Positions 11,582 to 23,213 of a stretch of DNA of 64,000 bases are shown here, piece by piece (position 1 is the first letter of the stretch; every line of letters begins with the position of its first letter). The stretch covers positions 152,657,371 through 152,721,370 of the forward strand of contig CM024757.1 in assembly GCA_014218235.1 (NCBI GenBank), given 5' to 3'. The notes beneath the pieces were generated by a model that saw only the letters and a list, made by a program, of their open reading frames with translations, was not told the DNA's origin and ran no database searches. The DNA is from Colocasia esculenta (Eukaryota > Streptophyta > Magnoliopsida > Alismatales > Araceae). A program made the translations under genes and the position numbers.

Positions 11582-13140
11582 CTACTCAAACAACTGAGGA
11601 TACTTCTTCTTCATTGCATCCTCAATCTCCCAAGTAGCCTCCTCTCGTGAGAAGTTGTGCCATAACACCTTGACCGATGCAATGCTCTTGTTCCGGAGAT
11701 GCTGAACCTTCCGATCAAGAATAGCTACCGGTTGCTCCACATAAGATAGATCTGGTTGGATCTCCACTGGCTCGTGGCTAATAACATGAGATGGATCTCT
11801 GACATATCTCCTGAGCATAGATACGTGGAAAACAGGATGAACACTAGCTAACAGTGGGGGTAAAGCTAGCTCATATGCCACGTTGCCCAATCGTCTGAGA
11901 ATCTCATACGGGCCAATGAATCTAGGACTTAGCTTATCATGCCTGCCAAATCTAACTACATCGCGAGTAGGCGAAATCTTCAAGAAGACATGCTCACCTA
12001 CTTCGAACTCCAAATCCTTCCTCCTGTTGTCGGCATAACTCTTCTGCCTATCCTGTGCCGCAACAAGCCTCTTCCTGATCAGCTGGACCTTATTCAAAGT
12101 CTCTTGAACTAGCTCCGGACCGATCAGCTGCCTATCACCAGTCTCCTCCCAACATAAATGAGATCTACAAGGCCTACCATACAATGCCTCAAATGGAGCC
12201 ATACCAATGCTCGCATGGAAACTGTTGTTGTATGTGAACTCCACAAGAGGTAAATGACGCTCCCAATCATCCTTCCAATCCAGAACATACGCCCTCAACA
12301 TATCCTCGAGTGTCTGGATAGTCCTCTCAGACTGTCCATCAGTCTGGGGAAGGAACGCCGAACTGAGCTTCAGCTTCGAACCTAACGCATCCTAAAGACC
12401 CTTCCACAGCCTCGAAGTAAATCTCAGATCTCGATCCGAAATGATCAACTACGGCACACCATGTATCTAATAATACTACTAATATACAATCTAGCTAAAC
12501 TCTCAACCGACTGCTTCTTCTTCATAGGCAAGAAATGCGCAATCTTCGAGAACCTATATACTACTACCCAAATTGAGTCATTACCCCATCTAGATCGAGG
12601 CAAATCCGTTACAAAATCCATAGTGACAGCTTCCCACTTCCATACTGGGATCTCCATCTTCTGCATAAGACCAGATGGTCGTTGTCGCTCGGCCTTCACT
12701 TGCTGGCATACTAAACATCTAGACACATACTCCGCTACATCCTTCTTCATGCCAGACCATCAAAAAGATCTCTTCAAATCCTGGTACATCTTAGTGTTAT
12801 CCGGATGAATAGAGAATCTCAACCTATGAGCTTCTGCTAATACATGTTCACGAACATCTATAATGTCAGGAACACAAACACGGTGATGGAATCTAATCAC
12901 ACCATCCTCATCGCGAACAATGCCTGCCTTGACCACCAACTCTTGGAGTCTAGGGTCGGCTTTCTGTTGCTCGATCACTTCATCCAACACCGAAGACCTA
13001 ATGGACAACTGAGCTACAAAATCCTGACATAATGTTGGCTCTAATTCAGTCATCGCACATGCTGCATCCTCCAACATCTTCCAATCCTGCTGGAGAGAAG
13101 ACCTCTTCCTACTAAGGGCATCTGCTACGACATTCGCCCT
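11582..13140 (-). pseudogene. Gypsy integrase with chromodomain-like C-terminus, disrupted
   Basis: Reading down the minus strand: the integrase zinc-binding region (12445-13077, with CLVCQQVKAERQRPSGLMQ), the catalytic core (WEAVTMDFVTDLPRS, then SAFLPQTDGQSERTIQTLEDM just before 12301), the C-terminal GPYEILRRLGNVAYELALPP segment and a final KVLWHNFSREEATWE chromodomain-like tail ending at 11582. In-frame stops occur at 12760-12762 (TGA), 12445-12447 (TAG) and 12392-12394 (TAG). Each fits one C-to-T or G-to-A change from a Q or W codon. The frame is otherwise continuous. Confidence 0.88.
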
Positions 13141-14446
13141 TCCAGGATGATACTAGAGATCAAAGTCATAGTCCTTCAGGAACTCAATCCATCTTCTCTG
13201 CCTCAGGTTTAATTCCTTTTGGGAGAAAAGATACTTCAAGCTCTTGTGGTCAGTGAACACCTCAAATCTGACACCATAAAGATAGTGTCTCCAGATCTTC
13301 AGTACATGAACCACTGCCGCAAGCTCCAAATCATGAGTCAGATAGTTACGCTTATGCTCCTTCAATTGGCAAGAAGCATATGCTACTACCCTTCCTTGCT
13401 GCATCAATACACAGCCAAGGCCAATCCGAGATGCATCCGTATAGATGGCAAAACCCTCATTATCACTAGGTAAAACCAATACCAGAGCAGAAGTAAGCTT
13501 AGTCTTCAATAATTGAAAACTACTCTCACATTCCTCGGACCAAACAAACTTCTCACCCTTCCTGGTTAGCTTGGTCAATGGGGCGGCAAGAGATGAAAAT
13601 CCCTCAATAAATCGCCGATAATAACCCGCCAAACCAAGAAAACTACGAATCTCCGAAGGGTTCCTGGGAATCTCCCAATCCAATACAGCCTGGACCTTCG
13701 CTGGATCTACTGCTACACCAGCACGGGAGATAACATGCCCAAGGAAATGGACCTCGCGCATCCAGAAATCGCACCTGCTGAACTTTGCATACAGCTTGTG
13801 CTCTCAGAGAACTTCCAACACTACTCTCAAATGCTGACGGTGTGTGGCCTTATCTGGAGAATAGACCAACACATCATCGATGAAAACCACGACAAAACTA
13901 TCTAGGTAAGGTCTAAACACCCTGTTCATGAGATCCATGAACGCAGCAGGGACGTTGGTTAGACCAAACGAAAGAACCAAAAACTCATAATGTCCATAAC
14001 GGGTTCTAAACGCCGTCTTGGACACATCCTCACTCCTAATCCTCAACTGATGATAGCCTGACCGCAGATCAATCTTAGAAAAGATTGATGCATTTTGCAG
14101 CTGGCCAAACAGATCATCAATCTGAGGTAAGGGATACCTGTTCTTCACAGTCACTTGGTTTAGCTTTCTATAATCAATGCATAACCTAAGTGACCAATCC
14201 TTCTTCTTTACGAACAATACAGGTGCGCCCCAAGGAGAAACACTAGGGCGAATAAATTCCTTATCTAACAAATCTTGCAACTACTTTCTTAGCTCCGCTA
14301 ACTCCGTAGGTGCTATCTGATAAGGGGACTTTGAGATAGGAGAGGTGCCTGGAAGCAACTCTAGTGTGAACTCTATCTCTCTGGCCGGTGGCAATCCAGA
14401 TAAATCATCGGGAAAGACATCTGGAAAATCCTGCACTACATCTATC
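13141..14446 (-). pseudogene. Gypsy reverse transcriptase and RNase H, disrupted
   Basis: The reverse transcriptase frame contains LRLCIDYRKLN, the palm motif VVVFIDDVLVYS with both catalytic aspartates, and the connection region ending in RRFIEGFSSLAAPLTKLT. RNase H follows (FAIYTDASRIGLGCVLMQQG, then FEVFTDHKSLKYLF and a broken DALSRK). Stops are at about 14285 (TAG), 13804-13806 (TGA) and 13153-13155 (TAG). No frameshift is needed to read through; only nonsense codons break it. The catalytic residues are conserved, so the enzyme region was functional until recently in this lineage. Confidence 0.9.
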
Positions 14447-15717
14447 TCCTAAAGAGAAAGTGACTCATCAGCCTTTGGTATTAATACTACGCTGGCAAGA
14501 AAAGCATCACAACCCTTGCTCACCATTCTCATTGCCTTCAAGGTGGAGATAACAAACTTTCGCGCTAAGTTCCTTGGAAATGGATGTGAAAACTCATCCT
14601 CACTAGGAATGCGGAAAACAATCTTCTTCCCTCGATAATCCACTAATGCATAGTGCTCCTCTAGCCAATCCAGACCAAGAATAGCATCGTAGTCCTTCAT
14701 CTTTAGCAAGAAGAAACACCCTTCTAGAACTCTATCCTCAATACACACCGGTAAAGACGGAATACACTTCCTAGTCGCTACCATACCCGCAGGTTTGTGC
14801 ACAGACAAAGGGACTTCTAACTCCGCAGACTCTAATCCTGACTCTAAAGCTAACTGCCAAGCAAAATGCTCGGAAATGAATGAGTGAGTGGCACCTGTAT
14901 TAAATAAAACTCGAGCGTGCACACCCATGAAAAGAACCGTACCTTCGGTAACATGCTCCGCCTGCTCGGCGTCCTCACGAGCTAGCGCAAACACTCGAGC
15001 TGGGGCTCGAGGCCTTCCTGGTCTTCCTGTCGTTGGCGTTGCTGCTGCTACTGCTGCTGGGGCTGGCGCTGGTCGCTGGATTCTCTGCTGAAGTCTGGGA
15101 CAATCCTTGATCTTATGCTCACTACTCCCACACTTCAAGCACTTCCCCGCCATCTTCCAACACTCCGAACCACCATGTGCCCTCCCGCAATGAGGACACT
15201 TCTTCTTGCAACTGGGGGAATGCTGAGAAGGTACCTGATGACTGCCGGTTGCTACTGGGCACTGCAGTGGCTGATACACCACCTTCTTCTTCTCCTGCCT
15301 CTGGAACGGAGCTGCAGGCCTCTTCTGCGAAGCTTTCTTCTCCTCAAGATACTGCTCCATCTCTCCCTCCTGCCGACAAGCCGCGCTAAGAGCCTCATCG
15401 AGGGTACAATGGTCAAATGCCACCAACCTCATCCTCAGTGATGGCCTCAGACCCATCACAAACTTCTTCGCTTTCCTGCGCTCATCAGCAATGATATGAG
15501 GGGTATACTTTGATAGATCGGCAAACCTAGCCTCGTACTCCAGTACGGTCATGGAGCCCTGAGTCAAGGAGAGAAACTCCTGCTCCATCTTGTCCTGGAT
15601 ATGCTCAGGTACAAACTTGGCCCGAAAGAGCCTCACAAACTCGTCCCAAGACACCTCTACAGCACCGCCCTCGAACCGGGTACGTAGCAACGAGGACCAC
15701 CACACATCGGCTCGCTC

Positions 15718-15794
15718 CTGCCAAAACATTCCATAAGGACCAATCTAGACAATCTAGGCTTAAAGAAATAAATACATAAACAATTTACACATAC
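15718..15794 (-). other. Putative 77-bp intron in gypsy gag
   Basis: On the minus strand the exon ends CTACAG, followed by GTATGTG; the 3' end is TTTTGGCAG followed by GAGCGAGCC. The segment is AT-rich inside GC-rich coding DNA, has canonical GT-AG ends, and its length (2 mod 3) breaks the frame. Removing it joins MLQ to ERADVWW in phase 0, exactly as the gag domain requires. Confidence 0.75.
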
Positions 15795-15998
15795 CTGTAG
15801 CATATAGGTGGCTAAAGTGACCTTGTCATCCTCGGCACACCTAATCGCTCGGAAGATCTTTTCAATCTCCCTCATCCATCTCTCCGCAAGCAACGGATCA
15901 CTCTCCCCCTTAAAAGAGGGTGGAGCCATCCTCTTGAACTTTTCCATGATGGAGGGTCCACCATGGTCATGAGCCTGGGGAACTGGCACCTGAGCCTG

Positions 15999-16093
15999 CT
16001 ACAACAATCAACATAAGACACACATATACAATATAGCAACATAGAAAATATGAAATTTAAATAAAACAGACTACTCTATCTTATCAATCTAAC
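15999..16093 (-). other. Putative 95-bp intron in gypsy gag
   Basis: On the minus strand the donor is GAGGCTCAG followed by GTTAGATTG; the acceptor is TTGATTGTTGTAG followed by CAGGCTCAG. The segment is AT-rich with a T-rich 3' part. Its length is also 2 mod 3, and removal joins exon A and B in phase 0 without a stop. Confidence 0.7.
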
Positions 16094-16330
16094 CTGAGCC
16101 TCCAGCTGAGCCTGGAGTGCAGCCTGAGTATGGGCCTGCGTCTGCATAGCCTGAACTAGACCTTGCATGAACACTCCATAGTCTACTGGTGGCGGTGGAG
16201 GAAGCACAGGACCCTGGGGTGTTGGGGCCTGCTGCTCACCCTGATCCTCACGCCTAGGCTCAACTCTCTCCTCTCTCCTCTGCTCACCCTCACGAGCAAG
16301 AACACCACCACGCCTACCATGCGAAGCCAT

Positions 16331-16478
16331 ATCCTGCAAAACAAGTTAATCCTAATTAGGAACTAAACTATCTAATTCCTAACTATGTGGATAATCTATA
16401 GAGACTTAGTATATAATGAAGATGATGGTGTATGCATATTCATTTATAATCTTAACCAGTTTCTCTGATACCAATATC
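16331..16478 (-). other. Gypsy leader between primer site and gag
   Basis: A short AT-rich untranslated leader. Just before the gag ATG it reads TTGTTTTGCAG then GATATGG (acceptor AG at 16334-16335), which looks like a third splice acceptor; a possible donor GGTTAAG lies at 16456 beside the primer site. Without a reading frame to test it this remains a guess. Confidence 0.4.
16462..16473 (-). promoter_or_regulatory. Primer binding site of the gypsy element
   Basis: On the minus strand TGGTATCAGAGA, 11 of 12 matches to the initiator-methionine tRNA site, a few bases inside the 5' LTR edge at 16479. Confidence 0.85.
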
Positions 16479-19400
16479 TGTAACGACCCTCTTTATACCG
16501 GTACGGTTATACCAACCCACATCGATATAGACAGCGTCGCCACAGTGGGACATTTACCCAAGAGATTCAATAGGCTGAGACGTACACAAATATGAACACA
16601 TAACAGCGGAATAAAAGAACTGAAAGTAAATTTATTATTTCATCATCCACATTTATCCATAGTCTATATAGTACAAGAAAGAACTAAAGTTCCCATAACT
16701 GAAATTTAAATCAAACACATTGTCCACAACTTAAATACATGTCGTCCTTTATTAGATACTTATGAAAATAAACTACAACGCCGATATTTCCACAAGATCT
16801 CCTACTCTCGCTCCGAGTCACTCCTGACTGTCTCCTCGGAAGAAGTAGAGATACCTGCACCTGTACGCCGAAGCAAGAGTGAGTCTAAAAGACTCAGCAA
16901 GTAATTCCATTCACGTTAAGCATACATACACCACATGGACAGTTTACCTTTTAAAACAAAACAACTAATACGTATAACATGGATTTGACAACCTCTTAAA
17001 GAAAACCTTTTCATTTTACTTCTACAAGTTTATAATACATGGTACATCCTTATGTCTCTTTCACAATAAAGTAAACCTATCACATGCTTTCTACACATTC
17101 TTTAACATGCTATCTTAAGTCAACACTTGTTCCATTCATGCTACATTATAAAGATGAGTTAAGCATGGTATTGCACATATTGGAAAGATATTCCTAACAT
17201 AGATTCTATGTACATTCGCACATTCATAACACATTTATAAACATGGATAGCTTGCTGTTTTTTTTTACATGGATTTAACACATTTATAAATTAGTTCACA
17301 ATTTCACATATTATCTCATTAGTTCACATTTTTACATGATCATTTACACACTTTCCACATGCACATTTCACATATATACAAAATCGCATTATTTTCATTA
17401 CATGTCGTGACACATAGTCCAAACCACCTCTTAGAAGGACACACACTTATCTCATTCACACACATATCCATCACCTAGGCAATATAGTGATAGACCTTAG
17501 TTACTGCGCAGAACCGAGAGAAGCACTCTCCACCCTAACCAGTGGTACTTGTCCACCTCCAGGATTTTATCCCAATGCCCATGGGATCTCATACTCATAT
17601 GAACCTTCCCGTAGGGACTTTACTACGGTACAGTTCCTCAACCCTCTAAGGTAGCAGTGTCACCCATGGCACATTTACACATTTTCCATTTTTAAACACA
17701 TACTATTTGCACACCGTTTAACACATTAACTCCATATTCACATACATGTACATGGTTCAGGTTACCTAACATGGTACTACTGTTTACAGAGTTAAACAGT
17801 TACAATTCAATCATAAATCATACTGTAATTATCTAATTTATCACTAATTACTCTAAACATGTTTTAACTAGCTATTTCAACAGATAATGATCAAATCAGT
17901 ACCTACTATTGTCCAATTCACATGAAAATTTAACCACACTGTTTATAGGTTACGCATCATGCATACCTAATTTCACATTTTTTGGAGCCATATACAATTT
18001 ATGATAATTAAAACATGCATTCTGCATAATTTATGAAGTCATCAATTAAGCATGGTACACAGTGCCATATACATATTTATTGGTTCTAAAATCTGTGTCC
18101 AATAGTCATGATATTACATGCAATTTTTGAGAATTTATTTTACATCATACAATTTATTAGGGATTTAAAACCACTAATACATGCTCACTGATTTTCAGTT
18201 TAGAAAATATAATCAGTTACACAGATATCAGAAAATTTCCAAACTCTCATGGCATGAACTGATACCCATAAACATTGTACAGAAATTCTCTAACCTCTAA
18301 ATTCCACATGGATCACACAATCGGTAACTTTCAAGGCTGGAAAACCTGTTTGACATACATTTCAGGAATTTTAATAAATAGAATATCCAACGAAAATTCC
18401 ACAAAATTTCACAACATCATCCACTCGAAGTATTACATAGCATATAAAATTTACAGTATATCCTCATGTGCAGAAATTTGAAAAATAAATTATAAAAGGG
18501 CAAACAACACATTGTTCTTGCTTGAAGAACTCAGCGGCAAGGGTGTGGCCACTTACCTGGTTGACGACAACATAGGTGGACGCTAACCTTGGATCTTAAC
18601 GGCAGCAAAGCTTGCCGTTAAGTTCCTGTCTGTGCAAAATATAGACTGAACTCAAAAGTCGAATGAAAAGGGGGTTCCAGAACTCGAATAAAATTCTGAA
18701 AAATAGCCTAGGACCTACTAGACATATGTATGAATAGTGTGGAGGGTTTACTTGCCTTTAGAAAAATCTAAAAATGAAGGATTAAGTCAGAGAAGCTCTC
18801 CTCGGCTTGAGCCAAAGAGTCTCCAAAGTCCTCCAAATCTGGGTTCTGTGTCGATCCTTGAAGCACACCGGAGTCGGGGAAGTATTCCTCGATGCTTAGA
18901 CTCCCTCCCAGTCGTGGAAGAACGTCGGATGAAGTCTCCAATCGCCGGATCTTAGAGCTCAAAGTTCGGGGTTTACACATGAGAACTAGGGTTTTTCTCA
19001 AGGGAGTCAAAAGGGTTAGATCTAACTGAAGATGGGTGTTTTTATAAGGTCAAGGGTCGGAGACGCGCTTAGGTAGGGTTTCCTGACCGTTGGGGCTCGG
19101 TTGCCAAAATAGGGGCGACATTTTCGGAGGTGTTTCCGGATTTGAAGACGCAACAGATCTGGGAAGTTAACGTCAACATCACTGGTCGCCGGTCTGGGGT
19201 TGGCGTCCATCGATGTGGCCACTTACTCCCCATTAATGTCAACTCATGTTGATGCCAACAGGTCGTTTGGCCAGAACTTAAAAACTGCAGAAACTTATAT
19301 TTACACAATGCATGTACATGAAATATACAATGTATACATTAAAATAATACTATTTATGTAATGTAAATAAATAACATGCATAATAAAATATATACACATA

Positions 19401-19527
19401 TTTACAACAATACATCAAATAGTATATATGTATATTTATATCTACACACACAAGCATAATTTCTCACAAAATCAAACACCTATATATATATATATATATA
19501 AGAGGGCAAAAATTCAAGGGCCTTACA
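16479..19527 (-). repeat. 5' LTR of the gypsy element (right)
   Basis: Runs from TGTAACGACC to GGCCTTACA, about 3.05 kb, homologous over its full length to 8458-11536. On the minus strand it has a TATAAAAACACC string near 19035-19050, a candidate core promoter. It is followed by AACTT, the target duplication. No protein is supported inside it. Confidence 0.92.
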
Positions 19528-19598
19528 AACTTTGTCCATAGACTAGATTATTCATTCAAAAATCTCCACGCTAGTTTCACGATGTCCGCTCTATTAAA
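19528..19598 (-). pseudogene. LINE segment 4: 71-bp sliver between two LTR elements
   Basis: Only 71 bp of the LINE remain between the gypsy and SIRE-like elements. Read on the minus strand it encodes the conserved L1 ORF2 stretch RADIVKLAWRFLN. Once both elements and one copy of each duplication (TTAAA, AACTT) are removed, the frame continues directly from LGIRDLKEF (35449 side) to LLRAKYCGSQSFW (8457 side). A TAA interrupts it once. Confidence 0.9.
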
Positions 19599-21309
19599 TG
19601 TTGTGTCCCTGGTTTTAATGATGTCATGAGCCAAGCAAAATTGTCATAAATATCTAAGAATTCTCTAACACAGTTTATATATGATAGGAAAATTCTCAAA
19701 GTCAAAAGATCTTATGTGTGTTGACACTTGTTGCCTCATAGGTTGACACACATGTCTCAGTGGATGACTTACTGGAGTTTAGTGAACCACTTGAGTCGAC
19801 TCTACTCAAAGGATAGGTCGACACTTGCTAATTTTCCAGTAAGTGCAGAAGTCAAAAAAATCACATAAGGTCGACTCTAGTTGAAGATCAGGTGGACACT
19901 AGTTGGTTTTCTTGGTAGCGCTGAAGGGAAAGAATCGCATAAGGTCGACTCTAGATGAAGATTAGGTCGACACTAGTTGGTTTTCCTGTTAGCGCTGAAA
20001 GGAAAGAACTGCATGAGGTCGACTCCAGATGAAGATCAGGTCGACTCTACCAGTCTATGAGGTCGTCTCCAGATAAAGATCAGGTAGACTCTACCAATCT
20101 AAGAGGTCGATACTCAGCTGCTATAAGGTCAACTCTATGCTTATGAACATCCAGTCTCTATAACAGTCTAATGGATTAGGTCGACTCATGAAAGCATGGA
20201 GTCGACTCTACTGAAGCATCTGCACTAATCTAAGTTAAGTTCTGTGTGCGTCGACACTCTGCACAAGTTGTGTTGACACTCCAACCTTCTTATTCCAGTA
20301 AGGAAAAGAGATTGCCAGCGTGATTGTTCTAGGCACGTGACCCGAGGCCCAATGATTGGGATTCTAGGCACACTTTACAAGGTTCTGGAAGATAACCTTT
20401 TTGGCGGCAAAGCATCTCCCAACGAATTGGGGATTCTGTTGGGGCCCACTGAGAAGATTCTGATATGCAGATCAAAAAGGGGCTCGGCGTCCTCTTCGAG
20501 AGAGTGTACACACAGAGATAGAGTAGAGAGTCTGAGAGCTGAGAAGAGAAATAAAGTAGAGAGCTTGAGAGCTAATAAGAACAGGCTTCGGTACAGCTTG
20601 CTCATCAAGAAGAAAAGATGCTAGATCGTTTCTTCATCCAGTGTGAAGCCTTGTTGTTGATCAATTGAAGCAGAGCATCGAAATTCCATACAATTCAGAG
20701 GCAATTGATCCTTAAGTTGCGGCCAGAAGAAGAGCGTGATGAATTCAAGTCTGGAGAAGATGTAATTGAGAATTTTAGCAGAAATCTGATCAGATCTCAA
20801 CTCCAGTGAAACAACACAAAGAGTGTTTGCTAAATTTCTGCATGCCTTTAGCAATTTCTCTTGTGTAATTTTTCCTATTTCTTCTAAATACCAAACTGCT
20901 TGGTTTTCTGCTCCAGTTGGAGTAGAAGGACTGATCCTACACTTTGTGTGTGAGGATTGTGAGATTGATATAATCTAGAAGCTGTGAATCATATATATTG
21001 AAACTGTGAATTAATAGGTTGTATGAAGCTGTGAATCAGCGGTTGTGTGAGTGTTTCACACTCTTGGGTTGTTGAGTGAAGCCTCACATAGTTTAGTGAG
21101 GGGTGGATGTATGTCTCCACACTGGAGCCGAACCGTCTTAAAAATCCTACGTGCATTGTGTGGTGTGTTGTGCATTTGCTCAATTGCTCTATCTTGTTGA
21201 TATTAATAGCTCTCCCATATCTAAAGGTCTGGTTTGAGTTCTTAAATTTTTTAAGAGGTTAATATCTTTTCACCCCCCCCCCCTCTAGATATTCATTCCA
21301 TACCCAACA
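19599..21309 (+). repeat. 5' LTR of SIRE-like copy B
   Basis: Runs from TGTTGTGTCCCTGG to TACCCAACA, 1,711 bp. It includes an array of GTCGAC repeats (about 19795-20265), a purine-rich block, and near the 3' end a C-run followed by tctagatattcattcc. Matched along its length by 33746-35448 with many substitutions. Confidence 0.95.
19795..20270. repeat. GTCGAC palindrome array in SIRE LTR
   Basis: I count ten intact GTCGAC hexamers and about six one-base variants in under 500 bp. Many occur as pairs, aggtcgactctagatgaag then aggtcgacactag, within two units of about 72 bp and two of about 44 bp. The same array, with differences in which copies are intact, recurs in the 3' LTR (33945-34420). Confidence 0.9.
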
Positions 21310-21311
21310 CG

Positions 21312-21323
21312 TGGTATCAGAGC
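21312..21323 (+). promoter_or_regulatory. Primer binding site of SIRE-like copy B
   Basis: TGGTATCAGAGC, a perfect match to the standard initiator-methionine tRNA site, 2 bp after the LTR end. Confidence 0.95.
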
Positions 21324-21370
21324 TAGGATCTCCAATTTTTGGTTTAACAACCAGGAGATATCTGTGTGGA

Positions 21371-23206
21371 ATGGATCCTAGAGGATATATTGTAGAAGGT
21401 CATTCTGTAAGCAGACCCCCTTATTTTGATGGAACTAACTATGCTTATTGGAAAACTTGCATGCAGGTGCTCTTGCGAGCACATGATCATCAAATCTGGA
21501 GGGTAGTCACTAATGGACCCTATGAGTTATCGGAAGATGAAGAAAAGTGGACTCCGGAAGAAATCAAGAAGTCAAATGCAAATTGGAGTGCTGTGAACAT
21601 TATGCAATGTTCACTTCATCCTACATAATTTTCGAGGGTCTCCTCATGTGCTAGTACAAAGGAGATATGGAATCGCTTAATGGTCATCTATGAAGGTACG
21701 TCTGAAGTGAAGGAAACAAAAGCTAATATGCTAGTCTCTGAGTATGAAGCATTTAAAATGAAACATGATGAAACCATCTCAGAAATGTATGGTAGATTGA
21801 CCTTGTTGACCAATGACTTAAAGAATCTAGGAAAGATCTATACCGAACAGGAACTTGTTAGAAAGATTCTTAGATCTTTAACCCCTGTATGGCATAGAAA
21901 GGCCATTATAGTGGAAGAGTTAAGAAATTTATCAACTACGTTCGTTGATGAACTAATTGGCTCTTTAATGACTTATGAGTTGGGCTCAAAGAGAACAAAA
22001 GAAGATGTCAAGAAAAATAAGCCACTTGCTCTCAAGATAAGTCCAAGCATCAAGGAAGCAACTGATGAAAGTGAGTCATCCACTTCAGAAAATGACTCAA
22101 GTGAGTTTGCTCTTATCACAAGAAAGTTTAGAAAATTTTTGAGAAAAGAAGGTAAGGGATTTCTGAAAAATAAATCACATGTGAATAATTTTTCAAAGCC
22201 TAAACAATATTTGAATAAAGATCTGACAAGGTTGTATACTATAATTGAAGAAAACCAGGGCATGTTAAATCAGAATGACCTAAGCCTTTGAAGAAGACTC
22301 AACCCAAATGGACGAAGAACAAGAAAAAGGCTATAGTTGGAACTTGGAGTGAAGAGGAAGATGACGATGAAGAAGAAAGCTCAAAAGCTGATGAAACAAA
22401 TACCAAAATTTGTCTGATGGCTAGAAGAGAAGAAGGAGATGAAGAAGAGGTAGTATCTCCATTTAAAGATTTTTCATTCAGTGATTGAGAACATGTCTAT
22501 TTTGAATTACTTGATCAATATGATGAAATCAAAAAGGAAAACAAAGTGCTCAAAAGAAAAATGAATCATATTGTTCATGATACCTCAATGGAAGAGAATG
22601 AAAAAGAGCTTGTTCAAGAAATTTTTGTGTTAAAAGAAAATGCTAGTGAATTGAAAGGTAAGGAGATTATGTCAAAGAAATGAAACTGGTTGCTGAAAAA
22701 TATGAGGTCATTAAAAGTGTGAATACTGAAATGAAGAAAGAAATTGAAAATCTTCAGAAAGAAGTAACTAAGAAACAAGAAGCTCTGGAAAGGTTTGTGA
22801 GTGATAAAAATAATTTAGAAGCCTTGTTGGGAACAAAAGTGAACTTCAACAAAAAGGGGTGGGCTTCAATCCCTCAAAGAAAAAAGAAATAGGTTTGAAG
22901 TCAATAACATTTATTTCTTCAACAAATTCAGAAGCCTCATCATCCAGAAATCAACTCAATGGGAGAAAAACTCAAAGAAATAAGAAAAGAGAAAATGTTA
23001 AAAATTTTGAAATTGGAAAATTCCATAAAAAGGGCAATGTAAGTGTAGGATTCAAATCAATAAAAATGTCTCAATGGAACAAATCTTGGCGACCAAATGA
23101 CTGGGTAGGTCGACACACTACTTATGGCAGGTCGACACTCTCATTCACTAGACCACAAAACATGCCTAGATGGACTCAAACAAGGTCGACACTGATAACT
23201 ACATGA
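21371..23206 (+). pseudogene. SIRE-like gag with coiled coil (copy B)
   Basis: The start ATG at 21371 gives MDPRGYIVEGHSVSRPPYFD, followed by the gag domain (YAYWKTCMQVLLRAHDHQIW; ETKANMLVSEYEAFKM; LIGSLMTYELGSKRTKEDV). A TAA at about 21626 and frameshifts interrupt it. The zinc knuckle expected near 22220-22290 is unreadable: remnants of the cysteine and glycine codons remain but small deletions have scrambled it. The coiled-coil tail (22500-22890) is spread over more than one frame. The C-terminal part (22859-23206) carries three GTCGAC sites within coding sequence. Confidence 0.85.
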
Positions 23207-23213
23207 ATTTTCG

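Larger units (their letters stand above)
14449..16330 (-). pseudogene. Gypsy gag and protease, apparently interrupted by two introns
   Basis: The likely start is the ATG at 16330 (MASHGRRGG). Exon A is 16094-16330, exon B 15795-15998 and exon C 15717 downward. Exon B and C together encode the retrotransposon-gag domain (MAPPSFKGESDPLLAERWM, then ERADVWWSSLLRTRF), a basic linker, and CCHC-like clusters (CPHCGRAHGGSECWKMAGKC, CLKCGSSEHKIKDC). A retropepsin domain follows with VLFNTGATHSFISEHFA. The usual family motif has D where this copy has N, so the protease aspartate is lost. A TAG at 14449-14451 then interrupts the continuous gag-pol frame. Confidence 0.85.
8458..19527 (-). mobile_element. 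Ty3/gypsy chromovirus-like (Tekay/Del type) retrotransposon
   Basis: A complete element of 11,070 bp flanked by the 5-bp duplication AACTT (8453-8457 and 19528-19532), inserted in the LINE. Both LTRs start TGTAACGA and end TTACA on the plus strand. The order on the minus strand is LTR, primer site, gag, protease, reverse transcriptase, RNase H, integrase with a chromodomain-like tail, polypurine tract, LTR, which is the gypsy order. Long LTRs of about 3 kb and the C-terminal tail ATWEIEDAMKKKYPQLFE point to the Tekay/Del group of chromoviruses. The coding frame carries at least seven stops, so the copy is defective. Confidence 0.93.
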
